A stretch of DNA of 64,000 bases, taken from assembly GCA_030340625.1 (NCBI GenBank), contig JAOPHQ010003528.1:1-64000 (forward strand). The letters are read 5' to 3'. Position numbers and translations under genes: made by a program. Positions 11,462 through 21,127 of the stretch are shown here, piece by piece. Source of the stretch: Merluccius polli. Its lineage: Eukaryota > Chordata > Actinopteri > Gadiformes > Merlucciidae. Under the pieces are notes generated by a model. That model saw only the letters and a list, made by a program, of their open reading frames with translations. It did no database searches and had not been told where the DNA came from. Each line of letters begins with the position of its first letter. Position 1 is the first letter of the stretch.

Positions 11462-11580
11462 ATTCCCCCCTTGAAATAAAATATCCTTGCAAATAAGATA
11501 TAAAAATATTCCCTCCTTGGAATAAAATACAAAAATAGTCCCTCCTTGAAATAAAATACACTACTTATTCCCTCCTCGTG
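11462..11580 (-). repeat. Reiterated purine-tract-like motif
   Basis: The plus-strand motif ATTCCCTCCTTGRAATAAAATA (and variants) occurs at about 11462, 11508, 11537 and 11567, spacing 29-46 bp. On the element's sense strand this is CAAGGAGGGAATA, similar to the authentic purine tract beside the 3' LTR. Confidence 0.7.
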
Positions 11581-13352
11581 ACTTTGAAAAAGTCACGTAA
11601 AATTAACACAAAGTTAAGCATGTTGCATTCATTCTTCCCGCTTGTATTGACCTTTATATATCGATGATATCATAAAGTATATGTACATGACAGTGATTCT
11701 GGGTCCTAGTTTATCAAGCTTTTGGAACAACTATTTTAGTCTTCTAGCATTACCTTTGGATCTTACGCCCACATTATTTTATTTACTCTTAGACTAGGTA
11801 AACTTATTCAATTGTTCTAATAAGGCCAAATTCATGAGCTAGTCTCACCCCACCGGAAAGAACTCTTCCCAGTTACCCTTTCAGCAGCTGAAGAGAGGTC
11901 TGTCCAGGTTGGGTTACCATCATCCAGTCGATAACCACCTCTAGGAGATGGAAAAAAATCATGACGGTTTCTTAGTCTAGAGAAGATCTCACCCCCCATC
12001 AGGATGAAGCACTTCTCTGCAATCCAGTCACTGCCAATGCACAACAAATCATAATTATAGAGTGTTAACATCTTTCAACATCAATCGCTTGTGAATAATC
12101 AATCATTAAAAGAATCAAAAAGAAAATTGAAAATATAGAGTGTAAAAACACATCACATTCAGATAAGACCGTCAACCATGTTGCCTCCTAATAGGAAACT
12201 TATCAACCGCTGGTAACAGGAAGCAATGTTCCTGCTGTTCATTTTGTGTATGCAGTCCATTTCAATGTCCAAATATGAGTCTCTGGGTCCATTTAGGGCA
12301 GGAACCCCAGATCAACTGTCCTCTCTCTAATGGACCCCCCTCCATTGTCCTGGGGGAAGAGAGACCAGAACCAACCAGTATCTTTGCAGAAAAACATCTA
12401 ACACAATACAACCAACAATATGTAGACAGTGGTTTCTATTATGTAATTATAGATCAGGCATGTCTTAATCCTATATGGTCTTATATCATTACTAATCTAA
12501 GTAGTTCAAACCATATGTGAAAGTTATATCAAAACAAACTTGCATACAAAGGTGAGTCAAACAATAGGTGAATATGGTGAATGAAGTTAAAATTTGAATA
12601 TATATGTAGCCACACACAATCATTGAATAGTTTTGCTTACTAAAAATGGATATGGCTCAAATAAACCAACCTCAATTTCCTCATTGTCATCGCCCAAGTC
12701 ACCTCTAATAATCAAATGGCACCTGTGTGTGTGTCCCAGGTGAAAACCCTCTGGTCCATCTAAGAATCATAGCCTCAGCAACGGTCAGCATCATTGAGCA
12801 AAAGCAAAACATCGTACATAAAAACAAGACAATGGACGCCACATTATGGAGGTAAACTGAGCAACCCAAAAATTGACTGGATTAATACACCCCTACACTG
12901 TGTATCAGGTTATGACTCTACCACACTCCCATATCGTCGCTTGAGGCGGGCTTCTGTCTCAGTTTGGTGATAGAGAAGTCCCTGGACCCTAACGGCCCCC
13001 AGCGCTGGTTGACCCCTGGACTACTGTGGACGAGTGGTAGAGGAGATAACTTCTGATTTACATGAAACTATCAGATAGGGCCGTATTATGCCCATCAACC
13101 ATCTTATGTACAAAGACTCATGAGGGGGTACCAGGGGTTCGGGGCTTCATGTGACGTGACTGAGCTGTTGGTCTGCTATTTCTCCTATAAAACACAAAAC
13201 ACTCACACAAACAGTTAAAAGTATAAAACAAATACACAAAGAAAACAAAATCAACAGGAAACAAAAACAAATAACAGACATATATACATAGTTGACCTGA
13301 TCTTCAACCGTCCTAATGTTCGCATCGCTTTCTTCATTATGTTTCATTATGT

Positions 13353-13353
13353 C

Positions 13354-13384
<31 letters not shown>

Positions 13385-13402
13385 ATCATTATTATTATTA
13401 CC
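13353..13402. repeat. (ATT)n microsatellite
   Basis: Imperfect ATT trinucleotide run inside the LTR element. Confidence 0.95.
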
Positions 13403-14715
13403 ACTACTATTATAACTCTATAATGCCTCCCTCTATCTCTTGACCACGTTTCTTCCTTTCCCTTTTCACTTTCTCTGACTTTTCTTACACTCACCTCTTC
13501 TTCTATCCTTCTAATTACTTCCCTCTGTCTTTCTAAGTAAATCCTTTTGTTTTAAGAATCACCACTTACTGTCCCCATCTCATTGTGTCCTGTCCAACTG
13601 TCCTTTCCTCCTTTGTTAACCTTATGATTTCTTATCATTAATAAAAACCAAAAAGAGATGTTCATCTTTCTTTGGAAGGGGCATGGAGGTCCCCTCTTTC
13701 TCTTAAGGTTAAAGGAAAGAATAAAACAGGGAGTTAATGTCAATTTTAACACCTTCCTATTACTGACAAGTTGATGCTTATGAATAATCAGTTTTTACAC
13801 AACAACACTTTTTATCGCAGTAATGACATCTGTTAACATAGTTATTTATAAATGTATATGTCTAGATAATAACATTAAACCAAATTATTGTATTGGGCTC
13901 CATTCTGCCTTCTCCCCTTGCATTCTAGTAGTGCACAACTTCATTCACACTTCATTCATTAACTTCATTTCCTTTGTCCCCATCACATGGTCAGTCGTCG
14001 GGGGAGGGGGGAAGTCTGGGTAGTCTGATGGGGGTAGGGGGTCTTGGGGGCCATTTTGGGGACTCCCAAAATGGCTGACAGGGATTTGTAATCTATGCTC
14101 CCTGCTGTGTTGCTAGGCCTACCAGTTAATATTGTGTATATGCCCAACTATGTGTGTGCCCATATGTACAAGTGCTCCAACTCCACTTGCACTGTTAGGT
14201 ATATGTCTATAGGTTAGATAGATGAGTTTACTGTCTCTCCCTAGACCTAGCATGGCCATTAGCCTCCACGTGGGCCAAATGGCTAGGAACACAGGAATGT
14301 TACCATCCCCCCTGAAACAAAGGCCATAAACCACCCCCCGTGGTGGGCTATCTTCAGTTAGGCCCTCGTGTTTAGCTTATGTGGCTAATAGCACAAGAAT
14401 GCTACCATGCTTCTATGAGAAACAAAGGGCTAACCCACGTGTTGGGATCTCCAGTTGTATTCTGCAGAGTTAACTAAGATGCATTTTAGCAGAGTTAGCA
14501 AGGATTAGCACATGCAGAGTTATGTACACAAACGTGGGTTATTGTGTTTCATGCAGGTTAGCGTAGTTCTTTGTGCATTTGATGTTAGTAGCAATGTTAG
14601 TAACAATGTTAGTAGCAATCTGTACCCTATCGATCTCCGTTTTCCACTCCTAATTCACCACGTTATCATATGGGTCACAACCTTTGACCAGTTTGACAAT
14701 AAAAAAAACATTTTG

Positions 14716-14863
14716 GGGACTTGAACCCACGATTATTAAAAGAATTAACTCTGGGACTGGACTTGAACCAATGGGACTCGAACCCGGGACTTGAACCTCG
14801 ATTATTAAAAATAATTTGGAGTTTTAAACTCATCAGGACTTGAACCTATGGGGACTCGAACCC
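14716..14863 (-). repeat. tRNA T-arm/B-box-like repeats
   Basis: On the minus strand GGGTTCGAGTCCC (14773-14785 and 14851-14863) and GGTTCAAGTCC variants are repeated five times in about 150 bp, partly in a larger unit that includes TTTTAATAATCG. GGTTCGAGTCC fits the RNA polymerase III B-box consensus. No complete tRNA fold is visible. Confidence 0.6.
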
Positions 14864-15190
14864 GCAAATACAATACTGGCCATATGCTTGTTTTGTAATG
14901 GTCATAAAATAACGACTAAATATTACCTAACTAATTCCAAAAGAGTTATGAGCGCCTGTTCATATTTGCTTCGGCTTAACTGTAACGACTATGGACCGGA
15001 GAACCAAAGCTTTGCAACAACGTCCGCTAGTCACCTCTACCTAATATTCTATAGATAACTATGCAGTTTTTAGCCGTAGCAAAAGGAAACTGCTTACCTG
15101 GTTATTGGCCGGCTTGTAACAGAGGCGACGAGTGGGTACACCGTCGCGTGGCGAAAGCTCTCTAGCCCGAAACAAAGCCTCTCCGTTCAC

Positions 15191-15215
15191 CTCGAATCAC
15201 GTCGGGAAGTCACCA
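15191..15215 (-). promoter_or_regulatory. Primer binding site, tRNA-Trp-like
   Basis: Three bases inside the 5' LTR the minus strand reads TGGTGACTTCCCGACGTG, then ATT. The complement of a tRNA-Trp 3' end is TGGTGACCCCGACGTGATT, so the match is close apart from a short insertion. This supports reverse transcription primed by tRNA-Trp. Confidence 0.65.
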
Positions 15216-15218
15216 GAT

Positions 15219-15605
15219 TGTGGGGTTGTGTTCCGAGGAAGAAGGCCGCCGACAACAGGATCGCTTTTAACTCACTTTATTTGTTTAGGTTTAAGTTATC
15301 TTAATCTACCAAGCATGTGGGGAAAGTAAATGTAAATGCCACGCGTGGAGAGCCGCTTAGCTTAGCATCCGTCCCGATGCGCCGCCTCGGGCTTCTGATT
15401 CTAACCGGATGTTTCCGCAGGATGCCTCTGGGCAGGAGGCGTGGCCTCCATGACGCACAATGGCTAGCGTTAAGCGCCGCCCCCAGTATATTGTTTGCCG
15501 CCATCATGTGTTGAGGTGCAGTTACTACAACTTGTATATTTATTTCTACTCCTTGTGTAGCTATGTGTAGCTACTGATACATATGTTTATTATTAATCCG
15601 CAACA
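15219..15605 (-). repeat. LTR (5' LTR of the minus-strand element)
   Basis: 387 bp, differing from the partner at 9678-10062 by about one substitution (CCGCAGG versus CCGCCGG) and a 2-bp indel near its right end. Followed by the target duplication AGAT. Confidence 0.9.
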
Positions 15606-16103
15606 AGATCAAAAACCACTGTACCTAGACTTCTCAAACCTGGACTGGATTGATGTACAGACCCTGAAGATTCATGAAAACACTGTCTCTGATTTGTGAA
15701 ACCTTTATTCTATTTGTGAAAATGCAATAAAGACACATTTCACACTTTTTTCAGCATATAGCCCACATTAGACCAGCTCCAGATCCAAAACTACTGTACC
15801 TAGACTTCTCAAATCCGGACTGGATTAATGTACAGACCCTGAAGATTCATAAAAACACTGTCTCTGATTTGTGAAACCTTTATTCTATTTGTGAAAATGC
15901 AATAAAGGCAAATTATACAGTTTTTTCAGCATGTAGACCACATTAGACCAGGTCCAGATCAAAAACCACTGTACCTAGACTTCTCAAATCTGGACTGGAT
16001 TAATGTACAGACCCTGAAGATTCATAAAAACACTGTCTCTGATTTGTGAAACCTTTATTCTATTTGTGAAAATGCAATAAAGACACTTTTCACACTTTTT
16101 TCA
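15606..16103 (+). repeat. ~174-bp satellite, continuation
   Basis: About three monomers in the same orientation and register as the array ending at 9677; removal of the LTR element and one AGAT rejoins them. The array stops within a TTTTTTCA box at 16103. Confidence 0.92.
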
Positions 16104-16461
16104 CACGCAGGCGTTTCACTGTCTTTCGCGTGCTGGATTCCTGCGCAGCCTTCAGCTGTCAGTAGCGCGCAGTGGTAGGAATCGAGAAAAATAGTGCCAA
16201 GTGATAACGAGGTTTTAATTTTTCCTGGACAACGTTTTTGTGGTGCAAATATGTCACTCTTTTGAACGCATATGGTTTTGAGAAGAAAAACACTTTACTT
16301 TCGTGACCCCAGCAACTTGCCGGACTACTTTCTTCAGCATCAAAAACCGGCTGGATCCCCCCTCTCAGGACGCTGTCGGGGGGTAAGTCAGTGCTGATGC
16401 ACAACGTTGCTGACAGGGAACCCCTACAACTTCGTGTCTTAAAACCCGAACTATCCCTTTA
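16104..16461. other. Unassigned sequence with a transposon-like end
   Basis: No gene is supported. The stretch CCCGAACTATCCCTTTAA at 16445-16462 is the reverse complement of TTAAAGGGATAGTTCGGG, a terminus common in fish DNA elements, so 16104-16461 may be part of a small element with an unseen partner end. Confidence 0.4.
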
Positions 16462-18053
16462 AGCTCAGTGCTAATCCCTGGCCTCCTCTTGATAGCCATG
16501 TGAAGCATGTACAGGAGGTGGTCCACTGTACATGTATTTGTCATCGACACTGTTTGATTCTCAATTAACTCCCTCCCCAATATGGACAGCATCCCTGTCT
16601 TTTTTGTGGTTGTGGGGGTGGTGCACCTTTGATGTGACTCTTTGTCTTTGGATGTTTTTGGCTGGCAGAAATTGCAGATTTTGCCACAAGACACTTTTTT
16701 GTAGGAGGGGAATTGAAATACTTTTAGATTTTCTCTTTCGAGTACTTCGCTTTTTCCATTTCTCTTCTTGCGATTGGGGAAGAGAGTCTGGACCATCAAT
16801 GTCCTCTCCATCATTCTCTGATAAAGGCTGTTTCGTCTGTGGTACCTGCTTTTTCAGTAACATTCCTTTGATTCTTCCCACAACAAACTGGAGCTGCAGA
16901 GATCTCCTGCTCTCCTGTGCAGCTTTGATGTCAGAACCACATTTTTTGTTGTGCGGATACCAATTTTCAACTATGGCATTACTGTCTCTAGTTTTGCCAA
17001 GATGTTTTAGCATAACACCTGACCAAATGGGAACTGCACCTGCATAGTCTAAAAGAATGCCCAACACAGACTCACATAAATGGGTATTATTTGTTGTGCT
17101 GCACCCTCTGCTTCATCTTCCTTTCTTGCTTTATCATTTGTTTCCTTTACCACTGCTTCAATGGGAGCAAAGAAAGGGGATGACTTTCTGATTGATTTAT
17201 GCAGGTCTTCAGAGAGACTTAGTTCATCATTATCTGCATTTTTTATGTTTATCTTGTCCGTCTTCTGTGTTTGAATGACTTCCTGCAGTGTTGACAGACG
17301 TTCCTGACATGTTTTTGTCTCAGTCCTTGATAAGAACACAAACACAAGGGACTTTATAATTGACAAGATCACACAAAAATCTGTGGCATTTTGGAGAAGG
17401 GCAAAGCTGTACAGGAAAATATTTTTTGTTTCTTTTTTGCACTGCACCTTGCTCAGTTTCATGCTTATCAGCTTGAGCATGTGAGCAGCACAGATGTGTA
17501 TCACAGTCATTTGCACTGTCTGCTGAAAACAAAGTCGTAAGTACTGCTGAATGCTGACATTGTTGAATGCCTGAACAACTGCGTGGATCATGGCCCAACT
17601 GAAATCTGTTTCGATTTTTTGTGGCCTCAAGTCTTTCAGGAACAGCTTGTAATAATCCCGACGCAGGCAAGTCAACCAGTGTAGAATTGTTGCAGTGGTT
17701 TGGTCTGATGTCAGCATTTCTGCTACTGGAACCACAGTTTGGGTTGTGGACTGGCATGGTGTGCAAAGTGCATAATATAGTACTGACTGGCTGGAGGGGT
17801 GAGGTTTTGCAACTACACTGCCAGTTGCATCCATATACAGTATAACAGTCAATCATTCTTCTTATGTTGTTCATGGAGAATATGCAACTGTGATTCTGAA
17901 TAACTGAACTACAAAGGGAGACATTGCAACATATTGAATGACACTGTGTTTTAACTTGGAGCTTGGTTTTTCCACATCCTGCTTTTGCCGAATTTTAAAA
18001 CACTCCATGAAAGCATCACTATCTAAATGATTATCAAGATTTTTTTTTACTTG
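16462..18053 (-). pseudogene. DNA transposase, C-terminal two-thirds (MULE/NOF-like), broken
   Basis: Minus-strand coding in several frames: 17049-17874 then 16561-17067 and 16365-16814, separated by frameshifts. It reads YMDATGSVV (first acidic residue), VPVAEMLTSDQTTATILHWL, ETDFSWAMIHAVVQAFNN (second acidic residue), then a CAAH box followed by AVPIWSG and VENWYP. This layout fits a DDE transposase of the MULE superfamily, as in fish NOF-like elements; I am not certain of the family. The N-terminal part lies at 41641-43070, beyond 23.6 kb of later insertions. Confidence 0.6.
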
Positions 18054-18307
18054 TGTTACGTCCCCATGGTAACTCTTACCATGGTGGTCAGGGAAGGCGT
18101 CCTTCCCCTGTGTGGTGGGGGAGGCGCTGCTTTCCTACTTGGGCCATTTGGCTCTTCCCTTTTTGCAGCAGGTGCACCTGATTGACCTGATTGGCCTATA
18201 AAAGGAGGAAGACATCCAGCCTTTGGCTCTCGCTGCCTGCGTGACAGCAGCTGCTGCTGCCGCCAAACCCTTTTCTTCTTTATTTTGGTTTTGTTGCACA
18301 TTCTCAC
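18054..18307 (+). repeat. 5' LTR of the Gmr1-type gypsy element, cut by hAT A
   Basis: Begins TGTTACGTCCCCATGG and matches 41385-41640 nearly base for base; the last three to five bases are lost to hAT A, which begins TAGTGATGG at 18308. It holds a TATAAAAGG box at 18197-18205. Single-base differences include GACCTG versus GGCCTG and an extra CCG in a CTG run. Confidence 0.88.
18197..18205 (+). promoter_or_regulatory. TATA box in the 5' LTR
   Basis: TATAAAAGG, conserved at 41529-41537 in the 3' LTR, placed about 100 bp before the LTR end, as expected for a retrotransposon promoter. Confidence 0.6.
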
Positions 18308-19029
18308 TAGTGATGGCGAGATGATGCCTCATGAAACGTCGAAGCCTCTCAGCTGGATGAACCACCAAAATGGTTTGACCCCAAAGCCTCAAATAAACAC
18401 GCTAGAGACACCTGGTGGCGAATGCAATTATGATGAAAGAAAAAGATTTCAACAGTCAACCCAACCCAAAATGTGACGTTTGATTCGTGTGCTGATCCAA
18501 CATCATTTGAGAATTAGTCATTTTTGTGATACATGTGTGAGTGTGTCGTTCAAAAATCTCTCCAGAGCTCATGAGAAAGTCAATTATTTGGCAAAGATTT
18601 GAACTAGTCATCCCAGGCAAAAGAGAATGACTTATCAACTACTTTACTAATTAATAATACTACTCAGTGATTGATAGATTAAAGTAGTATCACACTGCAT
18701 CATGACTGATAATGAACATGATTAATAGCCATTAAAGTGATCTTGGAACTGGGTACTGAATTTTTTGTTGGTAAATTATGCGTTTTAGGCAACAGGACAG
18801 TGAAAGTGCTTTTGTTATTGAACATTTTTTGGGAACATGTGTTGTGAAAAATAATAAGACGGACGGTGGTAAACAGAAAAAAGGCCGGTACAACGAAGGA
18901 GGTTTCACCTATGTGTCAGGATTTATTTAACAATTAAGTAGAATTACAAAGTACACCATCTGATCAAAATGAGCACAGAGTGAGAGTGGCACGTAACCGA
19001 TTTGGTACCCAAAAAATCCCCAAGAGGAC

Positions 19030-19350
19030 TGTGGCGGGGTAACGTCCGGCCACACGCCACCTAAGTGGCTTTCTTTCGGGGCCCTCCGACACAGGACACG
19101 GGTAGATGTAGTTCAAGGTGTTTATTGAGTTTAAGGCCAGATGTTATTCGCCGAGCTGATGGTACAACCAGTCATGACGGTGCTCCTCCTCGAGTGTGTG
19201 TGCTGATGGCTGGTTTATCCTGGGTGCCATGATTGCTCATGCACCACAGGTGTGCAGCCCCACCCAGCCAGAGTCCAATCAGTGTGACTCAGGCCAGGTG
19301 AGGCTGTAAACCAGCCACCAACAACACACACTCCACATAAACCCTCCACA
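19030..19350 (-). repeat. TRIM-like element, 3' LTR
   Basis: 321 bp, starting TGTGGCGGGG and ending CCTCCACA on the plus strand. The interior begins TATCCCCAACACC, a purine tract when read on the element's sense strand. Confidence 0.9.
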
Positions 19351-19400
19351 TATCCCCAACACCAGATTGAGGCCGGGGAGAATCCCCGGCCTCGCCTACT

Positions 19401-19421
19401 CCCCCCCCCCCCCCCCCCCCC
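19401..19421. repeat. Poly-C run
   Basis: About 21 cytosines in the TRIM interior, followed closely by CTCCCCC and a 16-base A run. Overlapping glycine-rich or poly-Phe frames come from these runs. Confidence 0.95.
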
Positions 19422-20058
19422 TCCCCCATCCAAGCAAACAAAAAAAAAAAAAAAACACATACCGGACTCTGAACAGGGTTACCATACCTACAAAAAACCT
19501 GGACTCTTTTCAGGGTTGCCATACCTAAACAAAACATAAACACAGCCCCCCAAACCCCACTACCTCCACACCTCCCCAGGGTCACACGCCCACCCCACCC
19601 TCCCCCTCCGTCCCGGAGACCGGAGGCCTGGGGCTGCTGCTCCGGCTGGCGGAGGTGTCTCTGGGGTAGCTGGTTGCAGGGGCTGGCTGGATGGGCTCGG
19701 AGGAGGCCCGACAGCATGGCCGCGGAGGTAGCTCTCGGAGGGCCTGGAACAGTACGTAGTCACCCCCCCTCCACCAGGGCGACGAGGCACGATCCCCCTC
19801 CCATCTCCTCCTGGAGCATGGGGCCTTGGGCTCCTGGTCCCCTGGCAGAGGGGCGGCTGGCCTGGGCTGCTCCAGGCTGGATCCGGGGGAGGCTAGCAGC
19901 AGACGGTTGCCGTGGCGGTCGCTGCGCTGCCTCCCCGCTCCTCCGCTGGCCGTCGCTGCCGTTCAGGGGGAGCTGGTGCTGGGGTGGCTGTCCTCGCCGC
20001 GGCTGGTGGCTCCAGTGTAGCTTGGACAGCCCTTCCGTGTCCCGTCCTGGTCGGAGGG

Positions 20059-20076
20059 GCCCCACGTTGGGCGCCA
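20059..20076 (-). promoter_or_regulatory. tRNA-Lys primer binding site
   Basis: Minus strand TGGCGCCCAACGTGGGGC, an 18-base match to the tRNA-Lys site used by many vertebrate LTR elements, one base inside the 5' LTR. Confidence 0.85.
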
Positions 20077-20077
20077 G

Positions 20078-20398
20078 TGTGGCGGGGTAACGTCCGGCCA
20101 CACGCCACCTAAGTGGCTTTCTTTCGGGGCCCTCCGACACAGGACACGGGTAGATGTAGTTCAAGGTGTTTATTGAGTTTAAGGCCAGATGTTATTCGCC
20201 GAGCTGATGGTACAACCAGTCATGACGGTGCTCCTCCTCGAGTGTGTGTGCTGATGGCTGGTTTATCCTGGGTGCCATGATTGCTCATGCACCACAGGTG
20301 TGCAGCCCCACCCAGCCAGAGTCCAATCAGTGTGACTCAGGCCAGGTGAGGCTGTAAACCAGCCACCAACAACACACACTCCACATAAACCCTCCACA
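20078..20398 (-). repeat. TRIM-like element, 5' LTR
   Basis: 321 bp, matching 19030-19350 base for base as far as I can read. The primer site abuts it on the low-coordinate side. Confidence 0.9.
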
Positions 20399-20403
20399 AG
20401 GAC

Positions 20404-21127
20404 TGAGACACCTCTCTGCTTAGAGCCTGTCCCCGGATGCGCGCTGGGGGAGAGTACGGTCTTCTTCTTATAGCCAGGTTCAGGCCCCCCTCCCCCGGCT
20501 AGTTCTTGTATGTTCCTCATTCAGACTTCAGCGAGTGGTTATTTTGGAGTAGTTCCTTATGGCGAGAGCGCCGTTGCCCAGAAGCCGTCATGATACAGTT
20601 CTTGATTTCTGAGGTGTCATAGAGTTCAGTGACAGTATGGTCTGTTTCAGTTCCCGATATCTGGTGTGACATAGAGTTCTGAGACAGTCTGGCTTTGCTA
20701 CAGGGTTCTTAAAAGCATGTGTAGGTCCCTATCAGTCCTTAATGCATTTTCCAGCTCTCAGATCTACAGCCAGGTTCTTTTGAGACAGTTAACGTACCCA
20801 TGTTTCATGCACATCTAAGCTGGGCAAACAACAACCTTGCAGAGATCGGGGCCAATCAGTAATGGGACCCTTATTCATTTTAATGGTACTCTTATTCATT
20901 TGGGGAGTGCGAGCTGAACTTATCAACTTAGCAGAATACAGTTCGGGGAGTGCAAGCTGAACTTATCAACTCAGTAGAATACAGTCTGGGTCGTTCAAAC
21001 AACAATCGTTTAGGGGGTCAATTTTTCAACAACACATGATAGAGGAATAGTGGGGATAGTGGATAGTGGAAAGGGCAATGTAGTTGAGATGTGGGGCAGT
21101 GCTTTGTGTTACATTGAAGGTGGGGGG
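20404..21127. other. hAT A 3' non-coding region
   Basis: Downstream of the transposase stop codon. It holds a tandem pair of about 41 bp (GGGGAGTGCGAGCTGAACTT at about 20900 and GGGGAGTGCAAGCTGAACTT at about 20945) and a looser repeat of GAGTTCNGNGACAGTNTGG near 20630-20690. No gene seen. Confidence 0.6.

Larger units (their letters stand above)
10079..15190 (-). other. Interior of the LTR element, non-coding or decayed
   Basis: No gag, protease, RT or integrase block could be recognised in any frame. The longest minus frames are at 10924-11247 and 13147-13494. The first contains GMVERVNGTFKK, reminiscent of a retroviral integrase segment, but the rest does not fit. Other contents: purine-tract-like repeats at 11462-11580, an ATT microsatellite at 13353-13402, and tRNA T-arm-like repeats at 14716-14863. 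The stretch may be captured host DNA or eroded env/pol. Confidence 0.5.
9678..15605 (-). mobile_element. LTR retroelement, 5.93 kb, no recognisable gag/pol
   Basis: Two direct repeats (9678-10062, 15219-15605) start TGTGGGG and end GCAACA on the plus strand. They are flanked by the 4-bp duplication AGAT (9674-9677, 15606-15609), which restores a satellite monomer. The primer site lies next to the right LTR and the purine tract next to the left one, so the element's sense strand is minus. LTRs differ by about one substitution and one 2-bp indel, so insertion is recent. The 5.1-kb interior has only short frames: either a non-autonomous carrier or a decayed retrovirus-like element. Confidence 0.88.
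19030..20398 (-). mobile_element. TRIM-like LTR element, 1369 bp, tRNA-Lys primer site
   Basis: Two LTRs of 321 bp (19030-19350, 20078-20398) that appear identical flank 727 bp of GC-rich non-coding DNA. The 5-bp target duplication AGGAC lies at 19025-19029 and 20399-20403. On the minus strand the base after the 5' LTR is followed by TGGCGCCCAACGTGGGGC, the tRNA-Lys primer site. With no coding capacity and its full priming signal, it is a terminal-repeat element that must be mobilised in trans. Overlapping frames in the interior are GC-driven and lack domains. Confidence 0.9.

Noticed and set aside
14716..14863. A tRNA gene
   Set aside because: Only T-arm-like motifs occur; no A box, anticodon arm or acceptor stem could be laid out.
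19215..20520. Many overlapping frames of 64-142 codons, Gly- or Pro-rich
   Set aside because: They follow GC-rich TRIM sequence and homopolymer runs on both strands and show no domain.
20900..20990. 41-bp tandem pair as LTRs of another element
   Set aside because: Too short and adjacent, with no TG/CA ends; a simple tandem duplication in hAT A.
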